Below, one piece after another: positions 26,111-35,068 of a DNA stretch of 50,684 nt. Source of the stretch: PALSA-1355 sp031400775 (lineage in GTDB: Bacteria > Planctomycetota > Planctomycetia > Pirellulales > PALSA-1355); the NCBI GenBank assembly GCA_031400775.1, contig JANNQN010000401.1:1-50684 (forward strand), read 5' to 3'. A model generated the notes under the pieces. The model searched no databases. It saw only the letters and a program-made list of their open reading frames with translations, and was not told the origin of the DNA. The translations under genes and the position numbers were made by a program. The number at the start of each line of letters is the position of its first letter. Positions within the stretch are counted from its first letter, which is position 1.

Positions 26111-26389
26111 ATGCAGATTTACGGACCATCGCAGATTCACGGCGCGCAAAACGTCAACGCCCCTCACGCAGCCCGCGCGGCTGGCCCCGCGGCGGCGCCA
26201 GAGGCTTCGAGCATCGGCGACCGTTTGGATATTTCCGAAGCGGGACAGATTGCCGGTCGCCTGGCCGACGTGCCCGACATTCGGGCCGACCGCGTGCAGG
26301 AACTTCGCGCCGCGATCCTGAACGGCAGCTACGAGACCGAGGACAAGTTGAGCACGGCTGTTGATCGCCTGCTCGACGAAATCGCGTAG
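26111..26389 (+). CDS. flgM: FlgM-like anti-sigma-28 factor
   Basis: 92 residues. The disordered N-terminal part (Ala/Pro-rich) is followed by a FlgM-type helical C-terminus with RLDISEAGQIAGRL, PDIRADRVQELRAAILNGSY and DKLSTAVDRLLDEIA, matching the pattern in which FlgM binds and holds FliA (sigma-28) until the flagellar hook is complete. The ATG at 26111 has GGGGAG about 6 nt upstream. It lies away from any flagellar gene in this window, whereas FlgM commonly sits with flagellar genes. A long leader with a hairpin precedes it. The call is made from the C-terminal motif alone, so other sigma-factor-binding proteins remain possible. Confidence 0.75.
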   Translation: MQIYGPSQIHGAQNVNAPHAARAAGPAAAPEASSIGDRLDISEAGQIAGRLADVPDIRADRVQELRAAILNGSYETEDKLSTAVDRLLDEIA

Positions 26390-26501
26390 CGGTCGGTTCG
26401 CGCCAGCCCGGCCCCGTATTTCGTCGTCGCACTGGCGGCGCGAACTATCCCCTCAATGTAGATGAATTTCCCGCGAGCCCGCTGGCTCTTGGGATGGCCG
26501 C

Positions 26502-26529
26502 TTGCAATTGCGGTCGCATCATCTAAAAT
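26502..26529 (+). promoter_or_regulatory. Promoter of fur
   Basis: TTGCAA (26502-26507), 16-bp spacer, TAAAAT (26524-26529). Expected start near 26536, inside the Fur box at 26531-26543, giving a leader of about 104 nt. Confidence 0.55.
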
Positions 26530-26530
26530 C

Positions 26531-26543
26531 AATAATCATTATC
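26531..26543. promoter_or_regulatory. Fur box-like operator
   Basis: AATAATCATTATC is a 6-1-6 inverted repeat (on the other strand GATAATGATTATT) matching the Fur-box core GATAATNATTATC at all but one base. It overlaps the predicted transcription start of fur, the usual place for autorepression. Confidence 0.6.
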
Positions 26544-26639
26544 ACTTGATGCCCCCGATGGCTCGCTCTGGGCGCTTCGGGGCATTGTAGGAAGTTCGTC
26601 TTTGCGCTTGTCGTCTCTCGCGAGGCAGGCGGGTTACGC

Positions 26640-27140
26640 ATGGATCAAGACTTTTCGCTCGGAACGGTTCAGGTAGCGTTGTCCCCGCGCGAGCGGTTCG
26701 ACGAGTTCCTGCAAAGCCGCGGCAAGCGCATCACGCAGCAGCGGCGGATCATCGTGGCCGAGGTGTTTCGCCGTCACGATCACTTCGACGCCGAAGATTT
26801 GATGGATCACCTGAGCGCGGCCACGGCCGGCCGTCGCGTCAGCCGCCCCACGGTGTATCGCACCCTGAGCGAATTGGTCGATGCCGGATTGCTGCGGAGC
26901 ATGACGCTGGGCGGTCGCACTGTCTACGAGCACGACTACGGTTATCCGCAGCACGATCACATGCACTGTCAGAAGTGCAACAAGCTGATCGAGTTTCACA
27001 GCGACGAAGTCGCCCAAATCGGCGAGGCACTGGCCCAGCAGCACCAGTTTCGCGTCACGGGCCATCGCTTGATTTTCACCGGCATCTGTGCCGACTGCCG
27101 TGTGCAGAAGCGACCCACGCGCAAGCTGGATCTGGTTTAG
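26640..27140 (+). CDS. fur: Fur-family metal-responsive regulator
   Basis: 166 residues. N-terminal winged helix (about 15-95) with KRITQQRRIIVAEVF and SRPTVYRTLSELVDAGLL, the DNA-recognition helix. Metal sites: HDHMHC (105-110), plus C110-x2-C113 and C150-x2-C153, the structural zinc pairs. Fur-family proteins repress iron (Fur), zinc (Zur) or peroxide (PerR) genes when metal is bound; the sensory metal cannot be assigned from sequence. A good Fur-box-like palindrome sits in its own promoter, suggesting autoregulation. The ATG at 26640 has GAGGCAGG about 6-10 nt upstream. It converges on purB with 9 bp between stops. Confidence 0.93.
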   Translation: MDQDFSLGTVQVALSPRERFDEFLQSRGKRITQQRRIIVAEVFRRHDHFDAEDLMDHLSAATAGRRVSRPTVYRTLSELVDAGLLRSMTLGGRTVYEHDYGYPQHDHMHCQKCNKLIEFHSDEVAQIGEALAQQHQFRVTGHRLIFTGICADCRVQKRPTRKLDLV

Positions 27141-27149
27141 TTTCTACAG

Positions 27150-28580
27150 CTAGACCCGCACATCGGCCGTTTGCTCGAGCGCTTGGGGATATCGCTGGCG
27201 GATCGGCTCGACGACTTCGCCGATGAACTCGTCGACCTGCTGGGGCGCGCGGCCCACGAACTTGCCCGGATCGAGCGCGTCGTCAAAATCGATGCCGGCA
27301 AACATCGGGTCGCCAGCCAGTCGCTCGAGCAAATCGTTTTCGCCGCCTTGCTCCTTGACGACCGCCGCGGCGGCCTGGCTGTGACGGCGAATGCTTTCGT
27401 GCGCATCCTGGCGATCGGCTCCTCGGCCCACGGCCGCCATCAAGATCGTTTCGCTGGCCATGAATGGCAGTTCTTCCTCCAGGTGGCGAGCGATCACCTT
27501 GGGATAGACGACCAGGCCCGCGGCGATGTTCTGATACAGCAGCAGAATCGCATCGACTGTCAAAAAAGCCTGCGGAATCACCAGCCGTCGGTTGGCGCTG
27601 TCGTCCAGCGTGCGCTCCATCCACTGCGTGGCTAACGTGGCCGCCGAGTTGGATTGCAGGCTGATGGCGAACCGGGCCAGCCCGCAGATTCGCTCGGCCC
27701 GCATGGGATTGCGCTTGTAAGCCATCGCCGAGGAACCGATCTGCTCCGTTTCGAACGGCTCTTCGATTTCCTTGCGGCTTTGCAGCAATCGCAAATCGGT
27801 GGCCGCCTTGTGCGCGCTGGCGGCAATGCCGGCCAGGACGTCGACAACCTGCGCGTCGACCTTGCGCGAATAGGTCTGGCCCGTGACCGGATAACTGGCC
27901 GCGAAGCCCATGTGTTTGGCGACCAGTTCGTCGAGCTTCCGGACTTTGGCGTGGTCGCCATGAAACAGCTCTAGAAAGCTGGCTTGCGTGCCGGTCGTGC
28001 CTTTGACGCCGCGGGCCTTGAGCTGGCTCAGGCGATGTTCCAACTCGGTGAGGTCCTGCACCAGGTCGTAGATCCACAGGCACGCGCGCTTGCCGACCGT
28101 GGTCGGCTGCGCCGGTTGCAGGTGCGTGAAGCCCAGGCAGGCCAGGTCGCGATGCCGCTCGGCAAACGTGGCCAGGGCATGGATGACTCCCACCAGGCGG
28201 CTGGCGACGAGTTGCAGCCCCTCGCGCATCAGGATCAGGTCGGTGTTGTCCGTGACGTAGCAGCTCGTCGCACCCAGGTGGATGATCGCCCGGGCAGTGG
28301 GACAGACGTCCCCATAGCCGTGTACGTGGGCCATCACGTCGTGCCGCAACTTCCGCTCGTATTCGGCCGCTTTGGCGAAATCGATGTCGTCGACGTGCTG
28401 CCGCAACTCGTCGATCTGTTTTTTCGAGATCGACAGTCCCAGTTGAGCTTCGGCTTCGGCCAGCGCTACCCACAGCCGGCGCCAGGTGCTGAACTTTCTC
28501 TGCGGACCCCACAGCGTCGACATTTCGTGCGAGGCGTAGCGGCCGATCAGCGGATTGTCGTAGTAGCTCGTGGCGGTCAT
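27150..28580 (-). CDS. purB: Adenylosuccinate lyase
   Basis: 476 residues, the size of the eukaryote-like clade of the enzyme. It acts twice in purine synthesis, splitting SAICAR to AICAR and adenylosuccinate to AMP, both releasing fumarate. Seen: YYDNPLIGRYAS near the start, CYVTDNTDLILMREG (with TxxH-type contacts nearby: LGATSC), FTHLQPAQPTTVGKR, VKGTTGTQASF and the fumarase-superfamily signature GSSAMAYKRNP containing the flexible catalytic loop. The Lys/Arg and catalytic Ser appear intact. The ATG at 28580 (MTATSYYDNPLIG) matches the family start; the in-frame extension to 28715 is not supported. It precedes no other pur gene here. The HD gene lies 131 bp upstream on the same strand. Confidence 0.95.
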   Translation of the reverse strand: MTATSYYDNPLIGRYASHEMSTLWGPQRKFSTWRRLWVALAEAEAQLGLSISKKQIDELRQHVDDIDFAKAAEYERKLRHDVMAHVHGYGDVCPTARAIIHLGATSCYVTDNTDLILMREGLQLVASRLVGVIHALATFAERHRDLACLGFTHLQPAQPTTVGKRACLWIYDLVQDLTELEHRLSQLKARGVKGTTGTQASFLELFHGDHAKVRKLDELVAKHMGFAASYPVTGQTYSRKVDAQVVDVLAGIAASAHKAATDLRLLQSRKEIEEPFETEQIGSSAMAYKRNPMRAERICGLARFAISLQSNSAATLATQWMERTLDDSANRRLVIPQAFLTVDAILLLYQNIAAGLVVYPKVIARHLEEELPFMASETILMAAVGRGADRQDAHESIRRHSQAAAAVVKEQGGENDLLERLAGDPMFAGIDFDDALDPGKFVGRAPQQVDEFIGEVVEPIRQRYPQALEQTADVRV

Positions 28581-28711
28581 CGTCGCGCGGCCAGGGTTCG
28601 ATTGCGAAATGTAATATCCAGGGCGTAGGGTACCATTGCGAGCTAGAGCGTCAACACCCCGGCGTTTTCGATTGCGCGCGGCGCCCGCCCATAGCGCGCG
28701 ATTCAGTGAGT

Positions 28712-30115
28712 TCACATATTGGTCAAGTCATCGTTTCCGCCGGGGCCAATTAGCCCGTCGAGGGCGGCTGCCAGTTGCGCGGCGTGCGAGTCGTCCTGAG
28801 CGTAAACGCGGCAAATTCGATGGCTCAACGGCAACTGCCGAAAGAGTTGATCGTCGACGAGTGGACGAGGTTCGCCGCGGGCCGCATCCCAGAGAAAATT
28901 CTGGCCCATGCTCGGGCCGCGCGTATCCGGGCGATGGATATGCCGGGCCAGGTCGACGCGCAATTTCAGGTCGGACAAGGAAGCCGGCAGGCTGGCTCGC
29001 AGAGCTTGCTCGACAAATTCGGCGCTACTGAAAATACTACTGCGTTCGACTTCCGAGGCGGCGAAGACCAGATACCGCTGGCAGGCCATCTTCCAGGGGA
29101 TCTGGCGATTCAAAAACGCCTGCCAGCGAACGCCCAACTCGCGCTTGCGCGCGTCTGTGCTCGCGTTCCAGCGGGCCACGTCGACCAAAAGCGACCATTC
29201 GGTAAACCGCAAGTATTCGTCCATGTGGTCGCGCGGGTCGCCGGGAAACAGGTACTGCTTGCTGTCGGAGAACAAGTCGGCCAGCGTCAGGTCGATGGCG
29301 CGAACCGTGCGATGAAAGTAAATCGTGCGAAACAAGTCGGCCCGCACGCTCATGAACTGCACCAGGGCCGACATGCCGCGGCTGTGAATCGTCAGCCCCT
29401 GCGGCGAGAAAAAACTGTAGTGCAGCAATCGCTCCATGTCGAACGCGCGGGCGTTGTAGCCCGACATGAAGGCGTCGCGGAGCACGAAGTCCATGTTGTC
29501 GATCGTGTAGATGCCGCTGAACAGCGCGCGCAGTAACCGCAGCCAGTCGGGCAGGCCGGCCGGTTCGGCGCCCGGCTTGGGGCGGGCTATCAACAGAGCG
29601 ATTTGATCCGGATCGAGCTGTTCGTGATCGTCCAGCCGGCTGTTGGGATTGCGGCGCACGCGGCGCAGCAAATCGCCCAGCTCATCGCGAACGATCGCGC
29701 CTCCCAGGGTCTCGTGGCTGAGCCCATAGCCCGATAAAAAATGATCGTCGAAGAAATGACCGAACGGCCCATGACCGACGTCGTGCAGCAGGCCGGCCAT
29801 GCGCACCAGCGACTCCACGTATCCGCGACTGGGCACGTCGGGACACGCCTCGCGCAGGCTCTCGTACAGAGCGGCCACGGCGCGGCTGCCCAGGTGCATT
29901 ACGCCGATCACGTGCTGAAACCGGGTGTGCTCGGCGGTTGGAAACACCCACCAGGCGGTTTGCAACTGGTGAATCTGCCGCAGCCGCTGAACCCAAGGGT
30001 GGTCGATGATCTGCCGCTCGGAGACTTCATTTTGAGCGACGCGCGCGTGGGAAACGAAGGGGATGTAACCGTGAATGGCGTCGTGACTGAGATTCTCGCT
30101 TTGATAGTCTCGCAT
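28712..30115 (-). CDS. HD-domain phosphohydrolase (dGTPase-like)
   Basis: 467 residues. HD-superfamily metal site: HTRFQH (63-68), LLHDVGHGPFGHFFDDHF (about 109-126) and an Asp in IDNMDF (about 208), which together give H...HD...D. The order and the DAIHGYIPF N-terminus match the HD phosphohydrolases related to dGTP triphosphohydrolases and to SAMHD1. Substrate is not certain: dNTPs or other nucleotides are likely. The conserved core lies within about residues 10-330 and the C-terminal 130 residues are variable. ATG at 30115. It may share a transcript with purB, which would fit nucleotide metabolism, but the gap of 131 bp leaves this open. Confidence 0.9.
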   Translation of the reverse strand: MRDYQSENLSHDAIHGYIPFVSHARVAQNEVSERQIIDHPWVQRLRQIHQLQTAWWVFPTAEHTRFQHVIGVMHLGSRAVAALYESLREACPDVPSRGYVESLVRMAGLLHDVGHGPFGHFFDDHFLSGYGLSHETLGGAIVRDELGDLLRRVRRNPNSRLDDHEQLDPDQIALLIARPKPGAEPAGLPDWLRLLRALFSGIYTIDNMDFVLRDAFMSGYNARAFDMERLLHYSFFSPQGLTIHSRGMSALVQFMSVRADLFRTIYFHRTVRAIDLTLADLFSDSKQYLFPGDPRDHMDEYLRFTEWSLLVDVARWNASTDARKRELGVRWQAFLNRQIPWKMACQRYLVFAASEVERSSIFSSAEFVEQALRASLPASLSDLKLRVDLARHIHRPDTRGPSMGQNFLWDAARGEPRPLVDDQLFRQLPLSHRICRVYAQDDSHAAQLAAALDGLIGPGGNDDLTNM

Positions 30116-30597
30116 TCAATCCATGCTCGCATTCACCCAATCAAGGCCGCCGCCCCCACACTTCCCGCGCTCGCCTGGTAGCCGGCATGTCGTTTGCAGC
30201 GCGAACGCGGTCCGCAACGTGGCATTTTTGCAGCGCCGTCTGTGCAAATTGCCATTGTATCGCCACCGCCCGGGGCTGACACGCGCGATTTGTGGCCATG
30301 CGGAAGCATGTTGCAAGACAAAGCGCAGGCCGAAAAAATCGTCAGAGCTTAGCTATTTTGAAATACCGCAAGTGGTCAAGTTTTATTCCGCTTGCGGTGA
30401 CTCGGACGGTCGCTCAGGCGGTTACCGGCGGCGGATCGGAAATGCCTACTCGGTAAGCAATACGGCGCAGAACGGCGGTGCTGATTGTTGCATGCAGGCG
30501 AGCCGATCTAGTAACAAGGACCATTCAAGCATAAACTTAGCGGGCTTTGCCGGCCGGCGGGCTTGCAAGTCTTATGTACAGGCAAGGAGATTCTCAC
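30116..30597. other. Intergenic region with a strong hairpin
   Basis: 482 bp between divergent genes. At 30365-30375 / 30388-30398 lies an 11-bp stem (ACCGCAAGTGG / CCGCTTGCGGT, one G-U wobble) with a 12-nt loop and no T tract, so it is more likely regulatory than a terminator. No gene is supported; an open frame on the plus strand has no family resemblance. Confidence 0.45.
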
Positions 30598-32490
30598 GTG
30601 TCGCGACTCTCGAATCGAGTGTGGTTGGCCGCCTTGGTCCTGCTCCTCATTAGCCACGCCAACAGCCGGGCCGCGGCGCCGGCGGCCGAGAGCCTGCTGC
30701 CCGATTCGACCAAGGGTTTTCTGGCCGTCGGCTCGCTGGATCAGCTCAGCGAGAGCTGGAACAAGACACAACTCGGGAAGCTGACGCAAGATCCGGCGAT
30801 GAAGCCGTTTATGGAGGATTTGCATCGCCAGATCGAACAGAAATGGACGCAGACCCACCGCAAGCTGGGAATCACCTGGGATGACTTGAACGGAGTGCCC
30901 TCGGGCGAAGTGGCCGTGGCTCTGCTCTTGCCGTCGCCGACGGAAGTCGCCGTGGCCGTAATGGCCGACGTGACAGGCAACCTGCCAAAGGCCAACGCCC
31001 TGTTGGACAAGATCCAGCAAAACCTGGCCAGCCAGAAGGCCGTGCGATCGGAGCGCAACGTGCAGGGCACCAGCGTCACCGTGTTCAACATTCCCAAGCA
31101 CGAGGACGAGCCGGCCCGGCAGATGATCTACTTCATCAAGGACGATCTGCTGGCCGCTTCCGACAACCTGAAGGTGATCGAAGGCATCTTGGGTCGCATG
31201 GGCCAGACCCGCACCGACAGCCTGGACAGCGTCGCGGCATTCAAGGCCGTGACCGCGCGTTGCCGCACGGCCGCCGGCGAACTGGTGCCGAACATCCGCT
31301 GGTTCGTCGAGCCGTTTGGATATGCCGACGCCACGCGGTTGTCGAGCGGCACGCCCCGCCGCAAGGGAACCGACATGCTCAAGATTCTGCGCGAGCAGGG
31401 CTTTACCGCGGTGGACGGCGTCGGCGGCTTCGTCAATTTTGCCGCGACCGACTACGAAATCCTGCATCGTACGTTCATCCATGCTCCGGGCAACAAGGCC
31501 GGTGGCGAGCGATTCACGTTGGCCGCCCGCATGCTCCAGATGCCGAACGGCGGCAACTTCACTCCTCCCGACTGGGTGCCCCGCGACGTCGCGGGCTACG
31601 TGGCCATCAATCTGGACACGAAGAACGCGTTCGAAAGCTCGAAAACGCTGGTCAACGAAATTGTGGGCGACGAAGTTTTCGAGGACGTGCTGGAGTCGAT
31701 CCGCACTGACGAAAACGGTCCTCGTATTGATATCCGCCGCGATCTGGTGGCGTTTCTTGGCAACCGCGTGACGATAATTACGGACGTGCAACTGCCCATC
31801 ACGCCCAAGAGCGAACGGATGCTGGTTGCCGTCGACACGACCGACGAAGCGCGTCTGGCCGACGTGATCAAGAGCTGGATGGAAAAGGATCCAGATACCC
31901 GCCGCCGCGAGATCAACGGCCACGTGGTGTGGGAGATCGTGGACGAGAAGGCCGAGTTGCCGATGGTCACGATCGAGAACAGTCCGCTCGACACTGACTC
32001 GGCCCCCGCCGAAGAAGAAGAGCCGGCCGAGAAGGCCTTGATGCCGAACTCGGCGGTGGCCGTGACGCACGGGCATATTTTCGTGGCCACGCACATCGAC
32101 ATTCTGGCCAAAGTGCTGATCGAGGCCGACAACCGCCAGAAGTTGTCCGAGAGCGCCGACTACCTGCGGGTCGAGGCGGCGATGGCCAAGTTAGCGCAGT
32201 CGGAGCAGTTCGGCCAGGCTTTCACCCGCACCGACGACGCCTATCGCGGCGTGTACGAGTTGCTGCGGACCGGCAAGATGCCGGAGTCCGAGTCGCTGTT
32301 CGGCCAGATGCTGAATTCGATGCTCGGCGAGGGCAAAGAGGGCGTGCTGCGTGCCCAACGCATCGACGGCAGCAAGTTGCCCGAGTTCGACATGGTCCGC
32401 CGCTACTTGGGCCCGGCTGGCATCACGATGACCACCGAAGCCGACGGCTGGTTGCTGACCGGTTTCACGCTGAACAAGGAAGCCGAGTAA
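30598..32490 (+). CDS. Large secreted protein of unknown function
   Basis: 630 residues starting at GTG. Signal peptide VSRLSNRVWLAALVLLLISH, then a mixed alpha/beta region that begins LLPDSTKGFLAVGSLDQL and continues with alternating segments such as WDDLNGVPSGEVAVALLL, VAVAVMADVTGNL and VAGYVAINLDTKNAFESS. The organisation (repeating 'ayla-v-d-p' strands and helices) resembles DUF3352-like planctomycete proteins, but I cannot confirm this. An acidic tail (SAPAEEEEPAE, about 470) precedes a final domain. AAGGAG at 30584-30589 lies 8 nt before the GTG at 30598, which fixes the start. No catalytic motif is visible. Confidence 0.7.
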   Translation: MSRLSNRVWLAALVLLLISHANSRAAAPAAESLLPDSTKGFLAVGSLDQLSESWNKTQLGKLTQDPAMKPFMEDLHRQIEQKWTQTHRKLGITWDDLNGVPSGEVAVALLLPSPTEVAVAVMADVTGNLPKANALLDKIQQNLASQKAVRSERNVQGTSVTVFNIPKHEDEPARQMIYFIKDDLLAASDNLKVIEGILGRMGQTRTDSLDSVAAFKAVTARCRTAAGELVPNIRWFVEPFGYADATRLSSGTPRRKGTDMLKILREQGFTAVDGVGGFVNFAATDYEILHRTFIHAPGNKAGGERFTLAARMLQMPNGGNFTPPDWVPRDVAGYVAINLDTKNAFESSKTLVNEIVGDEVFEDVLESIRTDENGPRIDIRRDLVAFLGNRVTIITDVQLPITPKSERMLVAVDTTDEARLADVIKSWMEKDPDTRRREINGHVVWEIVDEKAELPMVTIENSPLDTDSAPAEEEEPAEKALMPNSAVAVTHGHIFVATHIDILAKVLIEADNRQKLSESADYLRVEAAMAKLAQSEQFGQAFTRTDDAYRGVYELLRTGKMPESESLFGQMLNSMLGEGKEGVLRAQRIDGSKLPEFDMVRRYLGPAGITMTTEADGWLLTGFTLNKEAE

Positions 32491-32536
32491 GGGCGGTCGC
32501 TGGTGGTCGTCCCGACGCTTGGCCGGACGAGGCTGC

Positions 32537-34933
32537 CTAGTGCTCGACCTTGGCCCAAAAGGCGTGCAGTCGATCGCCGCGCGTGCGCACGTCCTCCAGT
32601 AGCACGCTTAAATCCGGTTCGATGCGCCGGGTCTTGCTGATCGAGCTGTTGTTGAGCGAGATCTTCATCGGCCGATCGAAATCGACCGCTTCCGGCGACA
32701 GCCAGACCGTCACGCCCCCCAGGGCGCTGGAAATTGACAGTCCGTTGGTGGCCAGCACTTTGCCGGTGATCTGCACCGGTCGCACGCCGCGAGCCGGGGG
32801 CCAGTTCTCCGGATCGACCATGCCGCGGGCCGGGAACTTGTCGGCTTCCAACCACCAGAAATAGTTGTCCCACGGCCGCATCGTGGAGACCGTGAATTCC
32901 TTCGGGAAAAAATTGCGCGGCGGGCGGCGATTCATCCAATCGAAAAGATTCTGGATGTCGTCGTGAAAGTCCTCGTGGCCGCGGCCCCGATACTCGACCA
33001 CCGTGACGTCAAACCCCTTGTTCAAGTAGCGTTCCAGGTGCGGCGCGTTGGCGACCACCTTGTCGCCGTCCAGCTCTCCGCACAGCAAGTACAGCGGAAC
33101 CAGGTTGGCGTTATTCGAGTACAGCATGCAATATTTTTCGCACGTGGCGACAATCGGAATCACGCCGGCCCAAAGATCGGGATGAGCCAGCCCCAGGTCC
33201 CAGGCCGCGTTGCCGCCGATCGAATGGCCGGAAATGAACACGCGATCGGTGTCGATCGAAAACCGCCGGCAGGCGTCGCGCAGGCTGCCCAGGACGGCGG
33301 CATGTTCCCGGGCTGAGAACCCGTATTCCTTCTGACCGTCCTTGAGCCAATCGACCGCCACGACGATATAGCCCAGCCGCGTCGCCTGGCCCAGGCGGTT
33401 GCCGTTCTCGGCCCGGTCGCCGGCCCACCAGTCGACCTGCTTTTCGGCGGTCGTGCCCGCGCCGTTTAAGGTCACGATCGTCGGATAGCGAACGAACGGA
33501 TCGTATTGCGGGGGCAACTGCACGTAGTAATTGACGTCCGGCTCGTTCTCGACCCCAACAGGAATGCTGAACTTGTAGTAGCCGGGAGTGCCGGGCGAGG
33601 GCTCGGGACTTTCGGTGGGAGGCCGCATGTTGGCGATCAGCTTGGCCACCAATGTCAGCGAGGCCCCTTCCATGCCGTGCAACTGCTCGACGTGCTTTTC
33701 GCGCTCCAGCTTGACCGGTTCGTTCAGATACGTGCGCACCAGGCCGCGGACTTTGGCCAGTGAAAGCGAGATGATGAGATTCGTATCGGCCTGGTCGCTG
33801 CCGAGCAGCCAACCGCTCACGGCCAGCGAAACCTTTTGCTCGGGACTGAGGCTCATGTCGCTGTTCAGCCGCAGGTACGAAGCCATGCGTTCCAACGTGT
33901 TGATGTTCAGCTCATGACTCATTTCCTTGAGCAGACTCTCGCACTGCTGCCGCATCGTGACGTCGCTAACGGCGGCGATTTGCGATTTGAGTGTTTCGAG
34001 CGTCTCAGCGACACTCTGTTGCGAGCCGCGATACTGCTCGAGCATCTCGGTGACCTGTTGCAAGGTCTCTCCGGCCACATCCTGCGAGGGAAACTTCTCC
34101 AACAGGGCGAAGGCCAGATTGTGTTGCCCCACCTTACGGCGGACTTCGATCTCTTTGACGATGCTGCGCGCGTGCAATTGCCGCAGGGCTTGCACCTGCG
34201 CTGCCAGCTCCGGACGCTTGGGAAAGTCGGCCACGACTCCCTCCAGCTCCTTCTGCGCGTCGAGGTAGCGCTCTTGCTGCAAAAACAGCCGCACGATCTT
34301 CAGACGTTGCTCCAGGTTCTTGGGATCGATCGCGTGGGACAGGATGGCGTGCAGCGTTTCGCGCGGAATCGAGCTGGTGGCCAGGCGCTGGTCCATGATC
34401 AGCGGCGTCTTTTTCGACGTCACCAGGCCTTCCACCTTGCAAAAGAGGGGCGTGATCAGGGTAATCCCCTGGATCACGTCCAACGGGCCCTTGTTGGTCA
34501 GCATCGTGAACGTTCGCCGGCCATGCTCGTCGAAGGGGCTGATCTTGATGATCGGACCCACGCGATTGACCTTCGAACCGGTTCGCGCCACGATTTGCCG
34601 CACCGCGATCCGTTCGCCGACCTCGCCGGTGTCGACCTCGTCGATCTTCAGCACCTGCGATGTCGGAACAAAGATTCGCTTCAAATTGTCGTCGACCAGC
34701 GTGATCGTGGCCGGCTCGTCGGAGCGCGTCGCCGGATTGTCGGCCAGCTTGGCGACCTTGCCGATGCTGCCTTGCAGGCGACGGCCATCCTTGAGCAAGA
34801 TCGTCGAGGCGTTGACGGTCGCAGGGGCGGCCTGCCAGACGGCAAGCAAAAGCGCGAGCCATCGGACCGATGTCAGGACCGAAAACGACGGTTCCCGGCA
34901 CGCTCGAAGTGAATGGAAACACCGATCTGCCAT
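32537..34933 (-). CDS. Secreted protein with an N-terminal beta domain, helical middle and C-terminal alpha/beta esterase
   Basis: 798 residues. Hydrophobic signal-like segment at about 23-40, then a beta-rich domain with STILLKDGRRLQGSI (about 43-57), similar in style to LLNNGELIEGTI in the CX4CH protein at 4944-6110. A helical TPR-like region (about 205-420) and an alpha/beta hydrolase (about 450-690) follow, the latter with GHSIGG (569-574, Ser571), ELDGD (Asp) and GRGHEDF (His), a complete catalytic triad. The C-terminus is beta-rich. The esterase part resembles PHB-depolymerase/feruloyl-esterase-like secreted hydrolases; substrate unknown. The ATG at 34933 with GGGGAAGAG upstream is preferred over 35008. 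It ends 46 bp from the end of the 30598 gene (convergent). Confidence 0.8.
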   Translation of the reverse strand: MADRCFHSLRACREPSFSVLTSVRWLALLLAVWQAAPATVNASTILLKDGRRLQGSIGKVAKLADNPATRSDEPATITLVDDNLKRIFVPTSQVLKIDEVDTGEVGERIAVRQIVARTGSKVNRVGPIIKISPFDEHGRRTFTMLTNKGPLDVIQGITLITPLFCKVEGLVTSKKTPLIMDQRLATSSIPRETLHAILSHAIDPKNLEQRLKIVRLFLQQERYLDAQKELEGVVADFPKRPELAAQVQALRQLHARSIVKEIEVRRKVGQHNLAFALLEKFPSQDVAGETLQQVTEMLEQYRGSQQSVAETLETLKSQIAAVSDVTMRQQCESLLKEMSHELNINTLERMASYLRLNSDMSLSPEQKVSLAVSGWLLGSDQADTNLIISLSLAKVRGLVRTYLNEPVKLEREKHVEQLHGMEGASLTLVAKLIANMRPPTESPEPSPGTPGYYKFSIPVGVENEPDVNYYVQLPPQYDPFVRYPTIVTLNGAGTTAEKQVDWWAGDRAENGNRLGQATRLGYIVVAVDWLKDGQKEYGFSAREHAAVLGSLRDACRRFSIDTDRVFISGHSIGGNAAWDLGLAHPDLWAGVIPIVATCEKYCMLYSNNANLVPLYLLCGELDGDKVVANAPHLERYLNKGFDVTVVEYRGRGHEDFHDDIQNLFDWMNRRPPRNFFPKEFTVSTMRPWDNYFWWLEADKFPARGMVDPENWPPARGVRPVQITGKVLATNGLSISSALGGVTVWLSPEAVDFDRPMKISLNNSSISKTRRIEPDLSVLLEDVRTRGDRLHAFWAKVEH

Positions 34934-35068
34934 GCGCTCTTCCCCAAGCCCTATTCTGTCGGCTGACGTTTGAGAGTCAATCTCCTGGGACTTCGGCGGG
35001 ATTGACATCGCCGTGCCTAACTCGCATAACTGGCGAAACCAAGGGTTTTGGCAATTGTAGGGAATAAC

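Noticed and set aside
30123..30653. Plus-strand 176-codon open frame spanning the intergenic hairpin
   Set aside because: No Shine-Dalgarno, no hydrophobic or domain pattern, and overlaps the well-supported GTG start at 30598.
30508..32094. 528-codon open frame on the minus strand opposite the gene starting at 30598
   Set aside because: His/Gln-rich shadow peptide; the plus-strand gene has a Shine-Dalgarno and signal peptide.
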